Below are positions 21,013 through 30,066 of a stretch of DNA of 64,000 nt, piece after piece. The notes beneath the pieces were generated by a model. The model was given only the letters and a program-made list of their open reading frames with translations. It was not told the origin of the DNA and searched no databases. Each line of letters starts with the position of its first letter. The first letter of the stretch is position 1. The position numbers were made by a program, and so were the translations under genes. The DNA is from Erythrobacter sp. 3-20A1M (GTDB taxonomy: Bacteria > Pseudomonadota > Alphaproteobacteria > Sphingomonadales > Sphingomonadaceae). Location of the stretch: assembly GCF_018636735.1 (NCBI RefSeq), contig NZ_CP045200.1:1426001-1490000 (forward strand), written 5' to 3'.

Positions 21013-21681
21013 TTATTCGGGAATTTGCCAGCGTACGGTGCCCGAGTAGGCACCCTCACCGTTGAAGCGCGCGCGGCGACTGATGAGACTGCAAGCGGCG
21101 TCCTTCAGATCCTGCGGCGCCGACCCACCGGTGACGGTACAGTTCGACACGCGGCCATTTCCTCCGATGGCTAGGCGGAAAGACACCGTTCCCGTGTAGT
21201 CGCGGTTGATCCAGCTCGAACGATAGTCGTTCGGCGTAACCCATGCGCCGGGATTGTTGGTCGGCTTAAGTGGCGGCGGTGGCGGCGGAGGTGGGGGCGG
21301 CGGCGGAGGCGGCGGCGGCGGCGGGGGATTCCCCGGCGGCAGTTGAATCGAAGGCCTCGTGCTTACCGGACGCTGCGGCGGAATCTCGTCCGTCGTCTTC
21401 TGCGGCGGCGTCTGGTTCGACAGCTTCACCGGCGGTTGCGGCACCACGATCGGGGGGCTCACTTCGCGCGGCTCCTCCGGCGGGGGAGGCGGCGGGGGCG
21501 GGGTTTCCTCAGGCGGCGGCGGCTCCTCGATATCGACGGTCGTCACCTTCTCGACCGCCTTCTTAACGGCCTCGTAGGCGAGGCCCGTGACGAGAAGGTA
21601 ACCGATCGCGAGATGGACAATCACAACGATGACAATCGCGACGATGCGATTGGTGCTCATCTGTTGGTCAGCATAGGCCAT
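21013..21681 (-). CDS. tonB: Energy transducer TonB
   Basis: 222 aa. A cytoplasmic start and one N-terminal transmembrane helix (IVAIVIVVIVHLAIGYLL) precede a very long Pro-rich periplasmic spacer that includes 19 consecutive prolines. The C-terminal TonB domain covers about residues 145-222 (NRDYTGTVSFRLAIGGNGRV). It links ExbB/ExbD proton flow to outer-membrane TonB-dependent receptors. It is first in a four-gene operon. An alternative start is ATG 21660. Confidence 0.93.
   Translation of the reverse strand: MAYADQQMSTNRIVAIVIVVIVHLAIGYLLVTGLAYEAVKKAVEKVTTVDIEEPPPPEETPPPPPPPPEEPREVSPPIVVPQPPVKLSNQTPPQKTTDEIPPQRPVSTRPSIQLPPGNPPPPPPPPPPPPPPPPPPPLKPTNNPGAWVTPNDYRSSWINRDYTGTVSFRLAIGGNGRVSNCTVTGGSAPQDLKDAACSLISRRARFNGEGAYSGTVRWQIPE
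21271..21327 (-). repeat. Polyproline tract inside tonB
   Basis: Nineteen consecutive proline codons with mixed third bases (CCG, CCA, CCT and CCC), so the DNA repeat is interrupted. It forms the rigid periplasmic spacer of TonB. Confidence 0.9.
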
Positions 21682-22042
21682 GCGGTCGCATCACTCCATT
21701 TACGCCAGGTTAACCCCGGCCTGTTGTCCGAACAATGTCGGACGGGTTCAAAGTATCCTGCATATCGCGCATCCGGGCAAATCCAACCCCCTTTCCCCAA
21801 ACGAGTGGGTCGCGGGCAGCCAGGGCTTCCTGCAGGGTCGGTATCGCCGGTTGGGCGACACACTATGCCGATGGCAGACTATCTCCCCCACCTCTCGGCC
21901 CGAGGCGGACCCTTAAACAGTCCGTAACGCGCTCGCAAACGCTTTTCAGGTTAAGGATCGATTCACACGTGCCGCGGTCCTCTATGCAATTATTGCGGCG
22001 GCCGGGATCGAAGCCCGCCGCGGCGCTTTCACCGGAGACACC
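21682..22042. other. Intergenic region between divergent tonB and a secreted-protein gene
   Basis: 361 nt without a supportable gene. It should hold the promoter of the tonB operon (minus) and of the gene at 22043 (plus). I see one inverted repeat, GTCCGA-N6-TCGGAC at 21726-21743, and a GGAG about 13 nt before the tonB ATG. No convincing Fur box was found by eye. Confidence 0.6.
21726..21743. promoter_or_regulatory. Candidate operator upstream of tonB (inverted repeat)
   Basis: GTCCGA and TCGGAC are separated by 6 nt, about 45 nt before the tonB start. Six-base arms with this spacing suit a dimeric repressor, but the regulator is unknown and the match may be chance. Confidence 0.3.
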
Positions 22043-22924
22043 ATGCCGACCTTTCGCCCGACCCCTATCGCTTCGCTCGCCCTTGGCCTTGCCCTTGCCG
22101 CGCAGACGCCCGTGGCAGCGCAGCAATATCGCGACGGCATGGCGATCGAACGCACGGCCCCCGGTGAGCCGAGCTACGCCGATCTGGTCGCCCTGGCCGA
22201 CGCCGCCCCACTGGTGTTGCGTGCACGGGTGACGAAGCAGGCGACCGTCGATCCCGAACGCGCGCCCGACGTGGCCCCGGGTTACGCCCGTGTCTATATA
22301 GAGGCCGATACACAGGCACTGATCGCCGGGACCATGCCGATCGGCGAATCCTTGCGCTATGTCGTCGACATGCCGCGCGATGCGAAGGGCAAGGTACCGA
22401 AGATCAAGAAGCAGGACGTCTTGCTGTTCGCGCGCCCGGTCACCGGGCGGCCCGGTGCGATCCAGCTGGTGGCGCCCGATGCGCAATTGCCGTGGAGCGC
22501 GCCTCTGGAAGCGCGCCTGCGCATCATCCTCGCGGAATTGCTCGCAGCCGATGCTCCACCCGTCATTACCGGCGTGCGCGACGCGCTGTCGGTGGCGGGC
22601 ACGCTTTCCGGCGAATCGGAGACCCAGCTGTTCCTGGCGACCCGTTCCGGCGACCCGGCCTCCATCACGGTGGTCCGCCGACCGGGCATGGCGCCGCGAT
22701 GGGGCGTCTCCTTTTCCGAGCTCGTCGATCAGGCAGCCGCGCCGCCGCAGTCCGGAACGCTCGCCTGGTACCGGCTCGCCTGCGCGCTGCCCGATCGTCT
22801 GCCCGACGATGTGAACCTTTCGTCCGACCCGCAGGACCGCATTCGCGCGGCGCAGGACTACGCAATCGTGCGGGAGGACCTCGGGGCGTGCACCTATACA
22901 CGCACGCCGCCCCCGGCCTCCTGA
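22043..22924 (+). CDS. Hypothetical secreted protein
   Basis: 293 aa, starting with a signal peptide (SLALGLALAAQTPVAAQQ). The mature protein begins with a segment (PSYADLVALADAAPLVLRAR) followed by a mostly beta, Pro-spaced sequence without a catalytic motif that I recognise. The signal and composition suggest a periplasmic protein. It is followed by hom after 133 nt. Confidence 0.75.
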   Translation: MPTFRPTPIASLALGLALAAQTPVAAQQYRDGMAIERTAPGEPSYADLVALADAAPLVLRARVTKQATVDPERAPDVAPGYARVYIEADTQALIAGTMPIGESLRYVVDMPRDAKGKVPKIKKQDVLLFARPVTGRPGAIQLVAPDAQLPWSAPLEARLRIILAELLAADAPPVITGVRDALSVAGTLSGESETQLFLATRSGDPASITVVRRPGMAPRWGVSFSELVDQAAAPPQSGTLAWYRLACALPDRLPDDVNLSSDPQDRIRAAQDYAIVREDLGACTYTRTPPPAS

Positions 22925-23057
22925 TCCAACGCGGGCTGTCGGCGGTCCAAGATTATGTGCCTCCTTTTCTCCGCCTCGCGCGGGTAGGGCGCGCCACCAT
23001 GGCAATCGAAACCCATTCCGCGCGACGGACCATTGAACACGGCCGAGCGCTACCGAC

Positions 23058-24368
23058 ATGACCGCCCCGCTACGCATAGCCATCGCCGGACTCGGCACGG
23101 TCGGGGCGGGCGTCATTCGCCTGCTGGAGGAGAACGGCGCGCTGGTGGAAGCCCGCGCGGGTCGGTCGATCGTGGTGAGCGCGGTGAGCGCGCGCGATCG
23201 TTCGCGCGAGCGCGGGGTGGATCTGTCGCAGATCGCCTGGTGCGACGACATGGCGGCGATGGCCGCGCGCGACGATGTGGACGTGGTGGTCGAACTGGTC
23301 GGCGGGTCCGACGGACCTGCTCTCGCCCTGGCGCGCGGCGCGCTGGGGGCGGGCAAGGGTCTCGTCACGGCGAACAAGGCGATGATCGCGCATCACGGGC
23401 AGGAGCTGGCCGAACGCGCGGAAGAAAGCGGCGCGCCCTTGCGGTTCGAGGCCGCCGTCGCGGGCGGTATCCCGGTCATCCAGGGGCTGCATGGCGGCGC
23501 ATCGGCCAACCGGATCGAGCGCGTGTACGGCATCCTCAACGGCACCAGCAATTACATCCTCACCGCGATGGAGGCGACGGGCGCGGATTTCGGCGACACG
23601 TTGGCCGAAGCGCAGCGTCTGGGCTTTGCCGAAGCCGACCCGGCGTTCGACATCGACGGGGTCGACGCGGCGCACAAGCTGGCGATTCTCGCCGCGTTGT
23701 CCTTCGGCACGCGGATCGATTTCGGCAATGTGGAGGTCGAGGGCATTCGCCGCGTGCGCGCCGCCGACATCGCGCAGGCCGATGCGCTGGGCTTCGTCGC
23801 GCGGCTGATCGGTGTCGCCGATATCGAAGGGGAGCCGCACGCGCCCCGCCTCCTGCAGCGGGTTCGCCCCTGCCTGATCGCCAAGACCCACCCGCTCGCC
23901 TCCATCGACGGACCTACCAACGCCGTGGTGGCGGAGGGAGATTTCGTCGGTCGCCTGCTGTTCCAGGGACCCGGCGCAGGTGCCGGGCCGACGGCCAGCG
24001 CGGTGGTCGCCGACCTGATCGGGATCGCGCGCGGCGACCGTTCGCCCGCCTTCGCCCTGCCCGCCGCCCGGCTTCGGACGTTGGACAAGGCCGATTCGGG
24101 CGCGCGCACCGGCCGGTCCTATCTCCGCTTCACGGTGGCCGACCGCCCCGGCGTGCTGGCCGAACTGACCGCGGCCATGCGCGATGCGGACGTCTCCATC
24201 GAAAGCCTGATCCAGCAGGGCGAGGCGGAGGAAGGTGGCGCGGTGCTCGTCTCCATGGTGACGCATCAGGGGCCGGTGCGCTGCGTGCGAGAGGCGATCG
24301 CGCTGCTGGACGGTTCGCCCATCCTGGCCGACACGCCGCTGGTGATGCCGATCCTGGGCACCAGCTAG
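23058..24368 (+). CDS. hom: Homoserine dehydrogenase
   Basis: 436 aa, the full-length bacterial form. An N-terminal Rossmann fold (IAGLGTVGAGVIRLLEE) binds NAD(P), the middle catalytic region has NGTSNYILTAM and the conserved EADPAFDIDG, and the C-terminal about 80 residues form an ACT domain (DRPGVLAELTAAM). It reduces aspartate semialdehyde to homoserine for Thr/Met synthesis. The ACT domain suggests threonine feedback. Its stop overlaps that of the convergent downstream gene. Confidence 0.97.
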   Translation: MTAPLRIAIAGLGTVGAGVIRLLEENGALVEARAGRSIVVSAVSARDRSRERGVDLSQIAWCDDMAAMAARDDVDVVVELVGGSDGPALALARGALGAGKGLVTANKAMIAHHGQELAERAEESGAPLRFEAAVAGGIPVIQGLHGGASANRIERVYGILNGTSNYILTAMEATGADFGDTLAEAQRLGFAEADPAFDIDGVDAAHKLAILAALSFGTRIDFGNVEVEGIRRVRAADIAQADALGFVARLIGVADIEGEPHAPRLLQRVRPCLIAKTHPLASIDGPTNAVVAEGDFVGRLLFQGPGAGAGPTASAVVADLIGIARGDRSPAFALPAARLRTLDKADSGARTGRSYLRFTVADRPGVLAELTAAMRDADVSIESLIQQGEAEEGGAVLVSMVTHQGPVRCVREAIALLDGSPILADTPLVMPILGTS

Positions 24369-24874
24369 CGCCCGGGCATTTCGCCCTTCGCGATCTTGTC
24401 TGCATCGGAGCCGGGCGGGGCCTCGGGCAGCGCCTCGATATCGAAATAATAGGTCGGCGGCGGCGGGCAGGGCGGGACGAAGCATCCTCGCGCCACCACA
24501 TCGCCCGGATATTGCGGCTCCAGATCGGGCGGATCGCCGGCCCAAGACAGGTGCGAATCGTCTCCTTGGTCGAGGCTGGAGCGCACGTGGTATTTCGCCG
24601 AATCCTCCAGCCGCGCGCACACCACGATCTCGTCAGGAGTGCGCTCGCGCTGTTTCTCGCATTCGATCGGAACTTCGGGTTCGGGAGCCGGCGGCCCATA
24701 GACCTCGCGCGCCTTGGCCAGCGCTTCGTCGACGGATACCTTGTCCTGCTGCGAGGCGGGAGCGGGGGCGGCAGAAGCCTCCGCCTCCTGCGCTGCCACC
24801 GGTGCCGGGGAGAGCAGGACGAGACCCAAGGGGGCCAACAATGTCGCGAGGAAAGCTCGCGTCCAACTCGACAA
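24365..24874 (-). CDS. Hypothetical secreted protein
   Basis: 169 aa with a clear signal peptide (LLAPLGLVLLSPAPVAAQ). The mature part is Pro/Glu-rich and contains paired Cys residues (PIECEKQRERTPDEIVVCAR and CFVPPCPPPP). I recognise no domain. It converges with hom, sharing 4 nt at the stops, and is divergent from glpX. Confidence 0.72.
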   Translation of the reverse strand: MSSWTRAFLATLLAPLGLVLLSPAPVAAQEAEASAAPAPASQQDKVSVDEALAKAREVYGPPAPEPEVPIECEKQRERTPDEIVVCARLEDSAKYHVRSSLDQGDDSHLSWAGDPPDLEPQYPGDVVARGCFVPPCPPPPTYYFDIEALPEAPPGSDADKIAKGEMPGR

Positions 24875-24930
24875 GGCGGCATCCCCCCGTTAGGCGAGCG
24901 CCAAATTCTCCGCCGAGGAATGAATTGCCC

Positions 24931-25914
24931 ATGAATGATGTCAACGTCCCCCCCAGTTCGGTTCTCGACCGGGTTCTCGTCCTCGAAATGGTGCGCGTCA
25001 CCGAGGCTGCGGCGGTCGCCGCGTCGACGCTGATCGGTCGCGGCGACGAGAAGGCCGCCGACGCCGCCGCGGTGGAGGCGATGCGCAAGGCCTTCGACGA
25101 ACTCTACATGGACGGGACCGTGGTGATCGGCGAGGGCGAGCGCGACGAGGCTCCTATGCTCTTCATCGGCGAGAAGGTCGGCGGCGCGCCGGGCAAGGGG
25201 CCGAAGATCGACATCGCGCTCGATCCGCTTGAAGGGACCACGATCACGGCGAAGGCCGGTCCCAACGCGCTCGCGGTGCTGGCTGCGGCGGAAGAGGGCA
25301 ATCTGCTCAACGCGCCCGACGTCTACATGGACAAGCTGGCGGTGGGGCCGGGCTATCCCGCCGGGATCATCGACCTTGCCAAATCGCCGACCGAGAACGT
25401 GCGCGCCGTGGCGGGTGCCAAGGGCGTGGAGCCGTCCGAAATCATCGTCTGCGTGCTCGACCGGCCGCGTCATGCCGATCTGATCGCGGAACTGCGCGCG
25501 CTGGGCTGCGGCGTCGTGCTGATCGGCGACGGCGACGTGGCGGGCGTGATCGCGACGACCGACGAGGACACCACGATCGATATGTATATGGGCCAGGGCG
25601 GCGCGCCCGAGGGCGTGCTGGCCGCGGCGGCGCTGCGCTGCGTCGGCGGACAGTTCAACGGCCGGCTGGTCTTCCGCAACGAGGACGAGAAGGCGCGGGC
25701 GGCCAAGTGGGGGATCGAGGATCTCGACAAGATCTACACCCGCGACGATCTGGCCAAGGGCGACTGCATCTTCGCCGCGACCGGGGTGACCGACGGATCG
25801 CTGCTCGAAGGGGTGAAGCGCCGGCGGGGCGGGCTGATGACGACCGAGAGCGTGGTGATGCGCGCCAGCAGCGGCACCGTCAGGTGGATCAGGGGCGAAC
25901 ACCGCAAGGCCTGA
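24931..25914 (+). CDS. glpX: Class II fructose-1,6-bisphosphatase
   Basis: 327 aa from the ATG at 24931, with GAGGAA about ten bases upstream. GlpX hydrolyses fructose 1,6-bisphosphate in gluconeogenesis. The metal-binding and catalytic regions are visible as DGTVVIGEGERDEAPM, DIALDPLEGTT and MYMGQGGAPEGVLAAAALR. Sphingomonads often lack a class I enzyme, so this may be the only FBPase; that point is inference. Confidence 0.96.
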   Translation: MNDVNVPPSSVLDRVLVLEMVRVTEAAAVAASTLIGRGDEKAADAAAVEAMRKAFDELYMDGTVVIGEGERDEAPMLFIGEKVGGAPGKGPKIDIALDPLEGTTITAKAGPNALAVLAAAEEGNLLNAPDVYMDKLAVGPGYPAGIIDLAKSPTENVRAVAGAKGVEPSEIIVCVLDRPRHADLIAELRALGCGVVLIGDGDVAGVIATTDEDTTIDMYMGQGGAPEGVLAAAALRCVGGQFNGRLVFRNEDEKARAAKWGIEDLDKIYTRDDLAKGDCIFAATGVTDGSLLEGVKRRRGGLMTTESVVMRASSGTVRWIRGEHRKA

Positions 25915-25996
25915 ACCGGCTTGGGCCGCCGCCGACGGACGGCTCGACACCTGTAGGAATGGAACGCCGACCGGGGGGTTTTCGAAAACTTTCCGA

Positions 25997-26473
25997 TCAT
26001 CGGCGCGCGCGCCCCTCACGCGGCTCCGCGGGTTCGTGGGTGCACCGCCGAACCAGGTGCAAAAGCGCGGAATTGTCGGCTTTTCGGCGTATCGCCGTCA
26101 TGCGCCCGCGATAGAGCACGGGCTGCACCAGCCCCGTGTCGACACGCGCGAACAGCGCCGGAACGGTCAACTTCCGGTAATCGTCCCTCGGCCCCGCGCT
26201 CCGCCCCGATCCCGGCGGAGTCATCACCCGGTCCCAGGCATTGGCGAAGCTCGCCGCGTCGGCCCGCGCGCGCAGGCAATAGGCGCTCGCCTTGCTCATG
26301 CCGACCTGCCGCGCCGCCGCGGTGGGGGACCCGGTGAGATAGAGCGCGGCGAGAAACCCGCACTGGCGCTCCACGCTCCACCCGTCCTTTCTTGCGCGCA
26401 CCGGCACGGGGCGGAAGAAGGGCGGGCGACGACGGAGCGTATGGGCGGGAGGCTTGGGCACGGACTTCGGCAT
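25997..26473 (-). CDS. Hypothetical protein with helix-turn-helix-like segment
   Basis: 158 aa from the ATG at 26473 (MPKSVPKPP). It is very basic at the N-terminus. A central segment (GSPTAAARQVGMSKASAYCL) has the spacing of a transposase- or terminase-small-subunit-like helix-turn-helix. The family seems typical of sphingomonads. The longer open frame upstream has no homology-like features. DNA binding is inference. Confidence 0.65.
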   Translation of the reverse strand: MPKSVPKPPAHTLRRRPPFFRPVPVRARKDGWSVERQCGFLAALYLTGSPTAAARQVGMSKASAYCLRARADAASFANAWDRVMTPPGSGRSAGPRDDYRKLTVPALFARVDTGLVQPVLYRGRMTAIRRKADNSALLHLVRRCTHEPAEPREGRARR

Positions 26474-26661
26474 CGGGCAGGATAGGGCAGATCGGGCGCG
26501 AGTAGGAAAGACCTTCCCGCCCCCCCTGCTGCCGCTCCTTATCGGCGCGCGCAACGGCAGCGATCCCCGGCTGCCCGCCCCCACCCATGTTGCAATCCCG
26601 TGACCCTCGGCTAAGTCCGGCGACAGCGATTCTGCGCCGCCGACAGGGACCCCGCATCCAG

Positions 26662-27597
26662 ATGAAAATCATGTCCGCCAATTCGAACCTGCCGCTCGCC
26701 CGGGCGATCGCGGGTTATCTCGAAATGCCGCTGACCGACGCCAGCGTGCGACGCTTCGCGGACGAGGAGATCTTCATCGAAATCCACGAGAACGTGCGGG
26801 GCGAGGATGTCTTCATGATCCAGTCGACCAGCTTCCCCGCGAACGACAACCTGATGGAACTACTGATCGGGATCGACGCTTTGCGCCGCGCCTCCGCCCG
26901 CCGGATCACGGCGGTGATCCCCTATTTCGGCTATGCCCGGCAGGACCGGAAGCCCGGCCCACGCACGCCGATCTCGGCCAAGCTGGTGGCGAACCTCATC
27001 ACGCAGGCCGGGGCCGACCGCGTGCTGGCGGTCGATCTGCATGCCGGGCAGATCCAGGGCTTCTTCGATATTCCGACCGACAATCTGTACGCCGCGCCCG
27101 TGATGGCGGCCGATATCCAGGCGCGCTATGGCGATCAGGACCTGATGGTGGTCAGCCCGGACGTGGGCGGCGTGGTGCGCGCGCGGGCGCTGGCGAAGCG
27201 GCTCGACAATGCGCCGCTGGCCATCGTCGACAAGCGGCGCGACCGGCCCGGCGAATCGGAAGTGATGAACATCATCGGCGACGTGCACGGGCGGCACTGC
27301 ATCCTGATCGACGATATCGTCGATTCGGGCGGGACGCTGTGCAACGCGGCGCAGGCGCTGCTGGACCAGGGTGCCAGCTCGGTCGCGGCCTATATCACCC
27401 ACGGCGTGCTGTCGGGCGGCGCGGTCGCCCGCGTCGATGGCTCCGCGCTGAAGGAACTGGTCATCACCGATTCGATCCGTCCGACCGATGCGGCGCTCGA
27501 TTCGGACAAGATCCGCATTCTCACCATCGCGCCGCTAATCGGCGAGGCGGTGCGCCGCATCGCCGACGAGAGTTCGGTTTCGAGCCTGTTCGACTAG
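26662..27597 (+). CDS. prs: Ribose-phosphate pyrophosphokinase
   Basis: 311 aa from the ATG at 26662. It makes PRPP from ribose 5-phosphate and ATP. Signatures are the N-terminal [12 protein letters not shown], the [15 protein letters not shown] flexible loop, [11 protein letters not shown], and the PRPP-binding [15 protein letters not shown]. It is followed by hisN with one base between, so the two are cotranscribed, linking PRPP supply with histidine synthesis. Confidence 0.96.
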   Translation: MKIMSANSNLPLARAIAGYLEMPLTDASVRRFADEEIFIEIHENVRGEDVFMIQSTSFPANDNLMELLIGIDALRRASARRITAVIPYFGYARQDRKPGPRTPISAKLVANLITQAGADRVLAVDLHAGQIQGFFDIPTDNLYAAPVMAADIQARYGDQDLMVVSPDVGGVVRARALAKRLDNAPLAIVDKRRDRPGESEVMNIIGDVHGRHCILIDDIVDSGGTLCNAAQALLDQGASSVAAYITHGVLSGGAVARVDGSALKELVITDSIRPTDAALDSDKIRILTIAPLIGEAVRRIADESSVSSLFD

Positions 27598-27598
27598 G

Positions 27599-28417
27599 AT
27601 GGCCAGCGCCGCCGATCTCGCCTTCGCCCAGCGGCTGGCCGATGCGGCAGGGGCGGCGATCCGCCCGCTGTTCCGCGGCGACTGGGCGGACGATCGCAAG
27701 GGCGATGCCTCCCCCGTGACGGAGGCGGACCGCGCTGCGGAGGCGGCGATGCGCCAGCTGATCGAGGCGGAGCGGCCCGACGACGGGATCATCGGCGAGG
27801 AATACGGCACGCATAACGAGAGCGCGGGTCGGCAATGGGTGCTCGATCCGATCGACGGTACGATCAGCTTCATGGCTGGTCGCCCGATCTTCGGCACGCT
27901 GATCGCGCTGGTGCAGGATGGGTGGCCGGTGCTGGGCGTGATCGACCAGCCGGTGTCGCGCGAGCGCTGGGCCGGGCTGATCGGCCAGCCGACCACCTTC
28001 AATGGTTCGCCCGTCAGCACCCGGTCGTGCCGCGCGTTGGACGGCGCGATGCTGGCGACCAGCAGCCCGCATTATTTCGGGCCCGACCATGCGGAAGCCT
28101 ATATGGCGCTCGCCAGCGAGGTCGGGCGCAATCGCAAGCAGGGGCTGATCGTCTATGGCGGCGACTGCTACAATTACGGCCTGCTCGCCTCCGGCCATCT
28201 CGACATCGTGTGCGAGGCGGGCTTGCAGCTCTACGATTATGCCGCGCTGGTCCCCATTGTGGAGGGCGCCGGCGGCACCATGAGCGATTGGCAGGGTCAT
28301 CCGCTCGACGCCGACAGCGACGGTACGGTGCTGGCGCTGGGCGATCCGGCGCGGCTGGAAGACGTGCTGGAGGCGATGGGCGCGGCGTCCGCGCACCACC
28401 ACCACGACCACGACTGA
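27599..28417 (+). CDS. hisN: Histidinol-phosphatase (inositol-monophosphatase family)
   Basis: 272 aa. Metal-site motifs are VTEADRAAE, GEEYG and VLDPIDGTISF, with the C-terminal YDYAALVPIVEGAGG. The HisN type is favoured over inositol monophosphatase by the sequence around FMAGRPIFGT and by the position beside prs. It would remove phosphate from histidinol phosphate. The protein ends in a His/Asp-rich tail. Confidence 0.9.
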   Translation: MASAADLAFAQRLADAAGAAIRPLFRGDWADDRKGDASPVTEADRAAEAAMRQLIEAERPDDGIIGEEYGTHNESAGRQWVLDPIDGTISFMAGRPIFGTLIALVQDGWPVLGVIDQPVSRERWAGLIGQPTTFNGSPVSTRSCRALDGAMLATSSPHYFGPDHAEAYMALASEVGRNRKQGLIVYGGDCYNYGLLASGHLDIVCEAGLQLYDYAALVPIVEGAGGTMSDWQGHPLDADSDGTVLALGDPARLEDVLEAMGAASAHHHHDHD

Positions 28418-29167
28418 TCAGGCCATGGTCAGCCCGCCATCGACGCGCAGTTCGGTGCCGGTAATGTAGTTCGCATCGTCGGACAGGAGGAACAGCGCCG
28501 CCTTCGCCACGTCCTCGGGCTCGCCCACCCGGCCGAGCGGGACCATGCCGGCGACCTTTTCCTTGTACTGCTTCTGCTCTTCCTCGCCCATGCCGCCGCG
28601 GTCGTGGAAGTTGGAATTGGTCAGGCCCGGGGTGACCACGTTCACGTTGATTTTGCGCTTCGCGTAATGCGTCGCGAGTGAACGCGCGGCCTGGCGGATG
28701 CCCGCCTTCATCGCCGAATAGACCATGGTGTCGGCCCGCCCGCCGCCCACGGTGCCCGATCCGATCAGCAGCATCTTGCCGCCATCCTTCAGCCTGTCGC
28801 CCAGCGCCTGCGCCTGCAGGATCGGGGCGCGCAGATCGACCTGGTAATGCCGGTCGAGATGCTCGCCATCCACCTCCGCCATGTCGCGAAACGCGCCGTA
28901 GCCTGCGTTGAGGAATACGCCGTCGAGGCCGTCGGGTGCGAACTCGTCGATCGCCGTCAGCAATTCGTCGATCGCGCCATCGGCGGTGACGTCGTTGGCG
29001 ATCACTGTCGCGTCGGGCAGGTCGTTGCGCGTCTGCTCGATATGGTCGGGGCTATGCCCGGTCAGCAGCACGCGCGCGCCCTCCGCCAGCAATTGCCGCG
29101 CGGTTTCCTTGCCGATGCCCGAGGTGCCGCCGGTGACGAGGACGGCGCGGTTCGTGAAGCGGGGCAT
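28418..29167 (-). CDS. SDR family oxidoreductase
   Basis: 249 aa classical short-chain dehydrogenase. It has the NAD(P) loop VTGGTSGIGKETAR and the C-terminal GTELRVDGGLTMA. The catalytic tetrad position appears as YSAMKAGIRQAAR with Ser in LLIGSGTVGG. Substrate is unknown. AAAGGAA precedes the ATG. Its stop directly abuts the hisN stop in convergent orientation. Confidence 0.9.
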   Translation of the reverse strand: MPRFTNRAVLVTGGTSGIGKETARQLLAEGARVLLTGHSPDHIEQTRNDLPDATVIANDVTADGAIDELLTAIDEFAPDGLDGVFLNAGYGAFRDMAEVDGEHLDRHYQVDLRAPILQAQALGDRLKDGGKMLLIGSGTVGGGRADTMVYSAMKAGIRQAARSLATHYAKRKINVNVVTPGLTNSNFHDRGGMGEEEQKQYKEKVAGMVPLGRVGEPEDVAKAALFLLSDDANYITGTELRVDGGLTMA

Positions 29168-29186
29168 GGGGTGGTTCCTTTCGAGT

Positions 29187-29216
29187 GAGCGGGGGTACGC
29201 GGTTCAAATCCCGCTC
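29187..29216 (+). other. tRNA T-arm-like sequence (possible remnant)
   Basis: The stretch contains GGTTCAAATCC, matching the tRNA T-loop consensus, inside a 7-bp inverted repeat GAGCGGG/CCCGCTC. No D arm, anticodon arm or CCA can be assembled, so it is not a functional tRNA. It could be a fossil or chance. Confidence 0.25.
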
Positions 29217-29284
29217 CGGCCCGCGCGTTCCGCCGATTGGCTCGGCACTTCGGCACAGGGATGGACGTGGGGCGTTGGCCGGAC

Positions 29285-30049
29285 ATGAGCGAACGCAAAT
29301 CGATAGTGATCACCGGCGGCGGTGCCGGGATCGGGCGCGCGAGCGCGCTGCACTTCCACGGCCTGGGCTGGTGCGTCGCCGCGCTGGACAAGGATGGAGA
29401 CGCGCTGGCGGAGCTGGCCGGCCTGCTCCCGGCGAGCGACTGCCTGACGCTTGAATGCGATGTCGGGGTGGAGGACGAGGTGGAGCAGGCGTTCGCCGCG
29501 ATCGGCGACTGGCTGGACGATGCGCCGCTCACCTGCCTGGTCAACAATGCGGGGATCGCCGATCCCTATGCCGGGCCGCTGGAGGATCTCGCGCTCGACA
29601 AATGGCAGGCGTGGATCGATGCGAGCCTGACCGGCGCGTTCCTTTGCAGCCGCGCGGCGGTCAAGCTGCTGCGCCGCGCGGAAGGGGCCAGCATCGTCAA
29701 TATCTCCAGCACCCGCGCGGTGATGAGCGAACCCGAGAGCTTCGCCTATGCCGCGGCGAAGGGCGGGGTCGACGCGCTGACCCATGCCATGGCGGTCTCG
29801 CTTGGTCCCGACATTCGCGTCAACGCGATTCGCCCCGGCTGGATCGAGACGCGCGACTGGCAGAAGGAAGCCGAGCGCGAGGACCCGAACCACCGCGCGA
29901 AGGACCGGGAGCAACACCCCGCGGGCCGGGTCGGTCGCCCGCAGGATATCGCGGAGGCGATCGAATATCTCGCGGGGGCAGGCTTCGTCACCGGGCAGCA
30001 CGTCAATGTCGATGGCGGCATGACGGTGAAGATGATCTACGAGCACTGA
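29285..30049 (+). CDS. SDR family oxidoreductase
   Basis: 254 aa from the ATG at 29285. The cofactor loop is ITGGGAGIGRASALHF, the active-site region YAAAKGGVDALTHAM follows Ser in VNISSTRAV, and the end is TGQHVNVDGGMTVKM. Asp after the second strand (ALDKDG) suggests NAD+ preference. Substrate unknown. It starts 117 nt from the divergent SDR. Confidence 0.9.
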   Translation: MSERKSIVITGGGAGIGRASALHFHGLGWCVAALDKDGDALAELAGLLPASDCLTLECDVGVEDEVEQAFAAIGDWLDDAPLTCLVNNAGIADPYAGPLEDLALDKWQAWIDASLTGAFLCSRAAVKLLRRAEGASIVNISSTRAVMSEPESFAYAAAKGGVDALTHAMAVSLGPDIRVNAIRPGWIETRDWQKEAEREDPNHRAKDREQHPAGRVGRPQDIAEAIEYLAGAGFVTGQHVNVDGGMTVKMIYEH

Positions 30050-30066
30050 TCGGGGGGACCGGAACG

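Noticed and set aside
21270-21566. Ala-rich plus-strand open frame opposite tonB
   Set aside because: It is the antisense of the proline tract; composition is due only to the repeat.
23033-24934. 633-aa open frame on the plus strand overlapping hom
   Set aside because: Arg/Gly-rich composition typical of an out-of-frame reading of a GC-rich gene. hom has all expected motifs.
24130-26019. 629-aa open frame on the minus strand
   Set aside because: Antisense to glpX and hom; no recognisable domain.
29062-29547. 161-aa minus-strand open frame between the SDR genes
   Set aside because: Ser/Arg-rich and covers parts of two genes with clear SDR motifs on their own frames.
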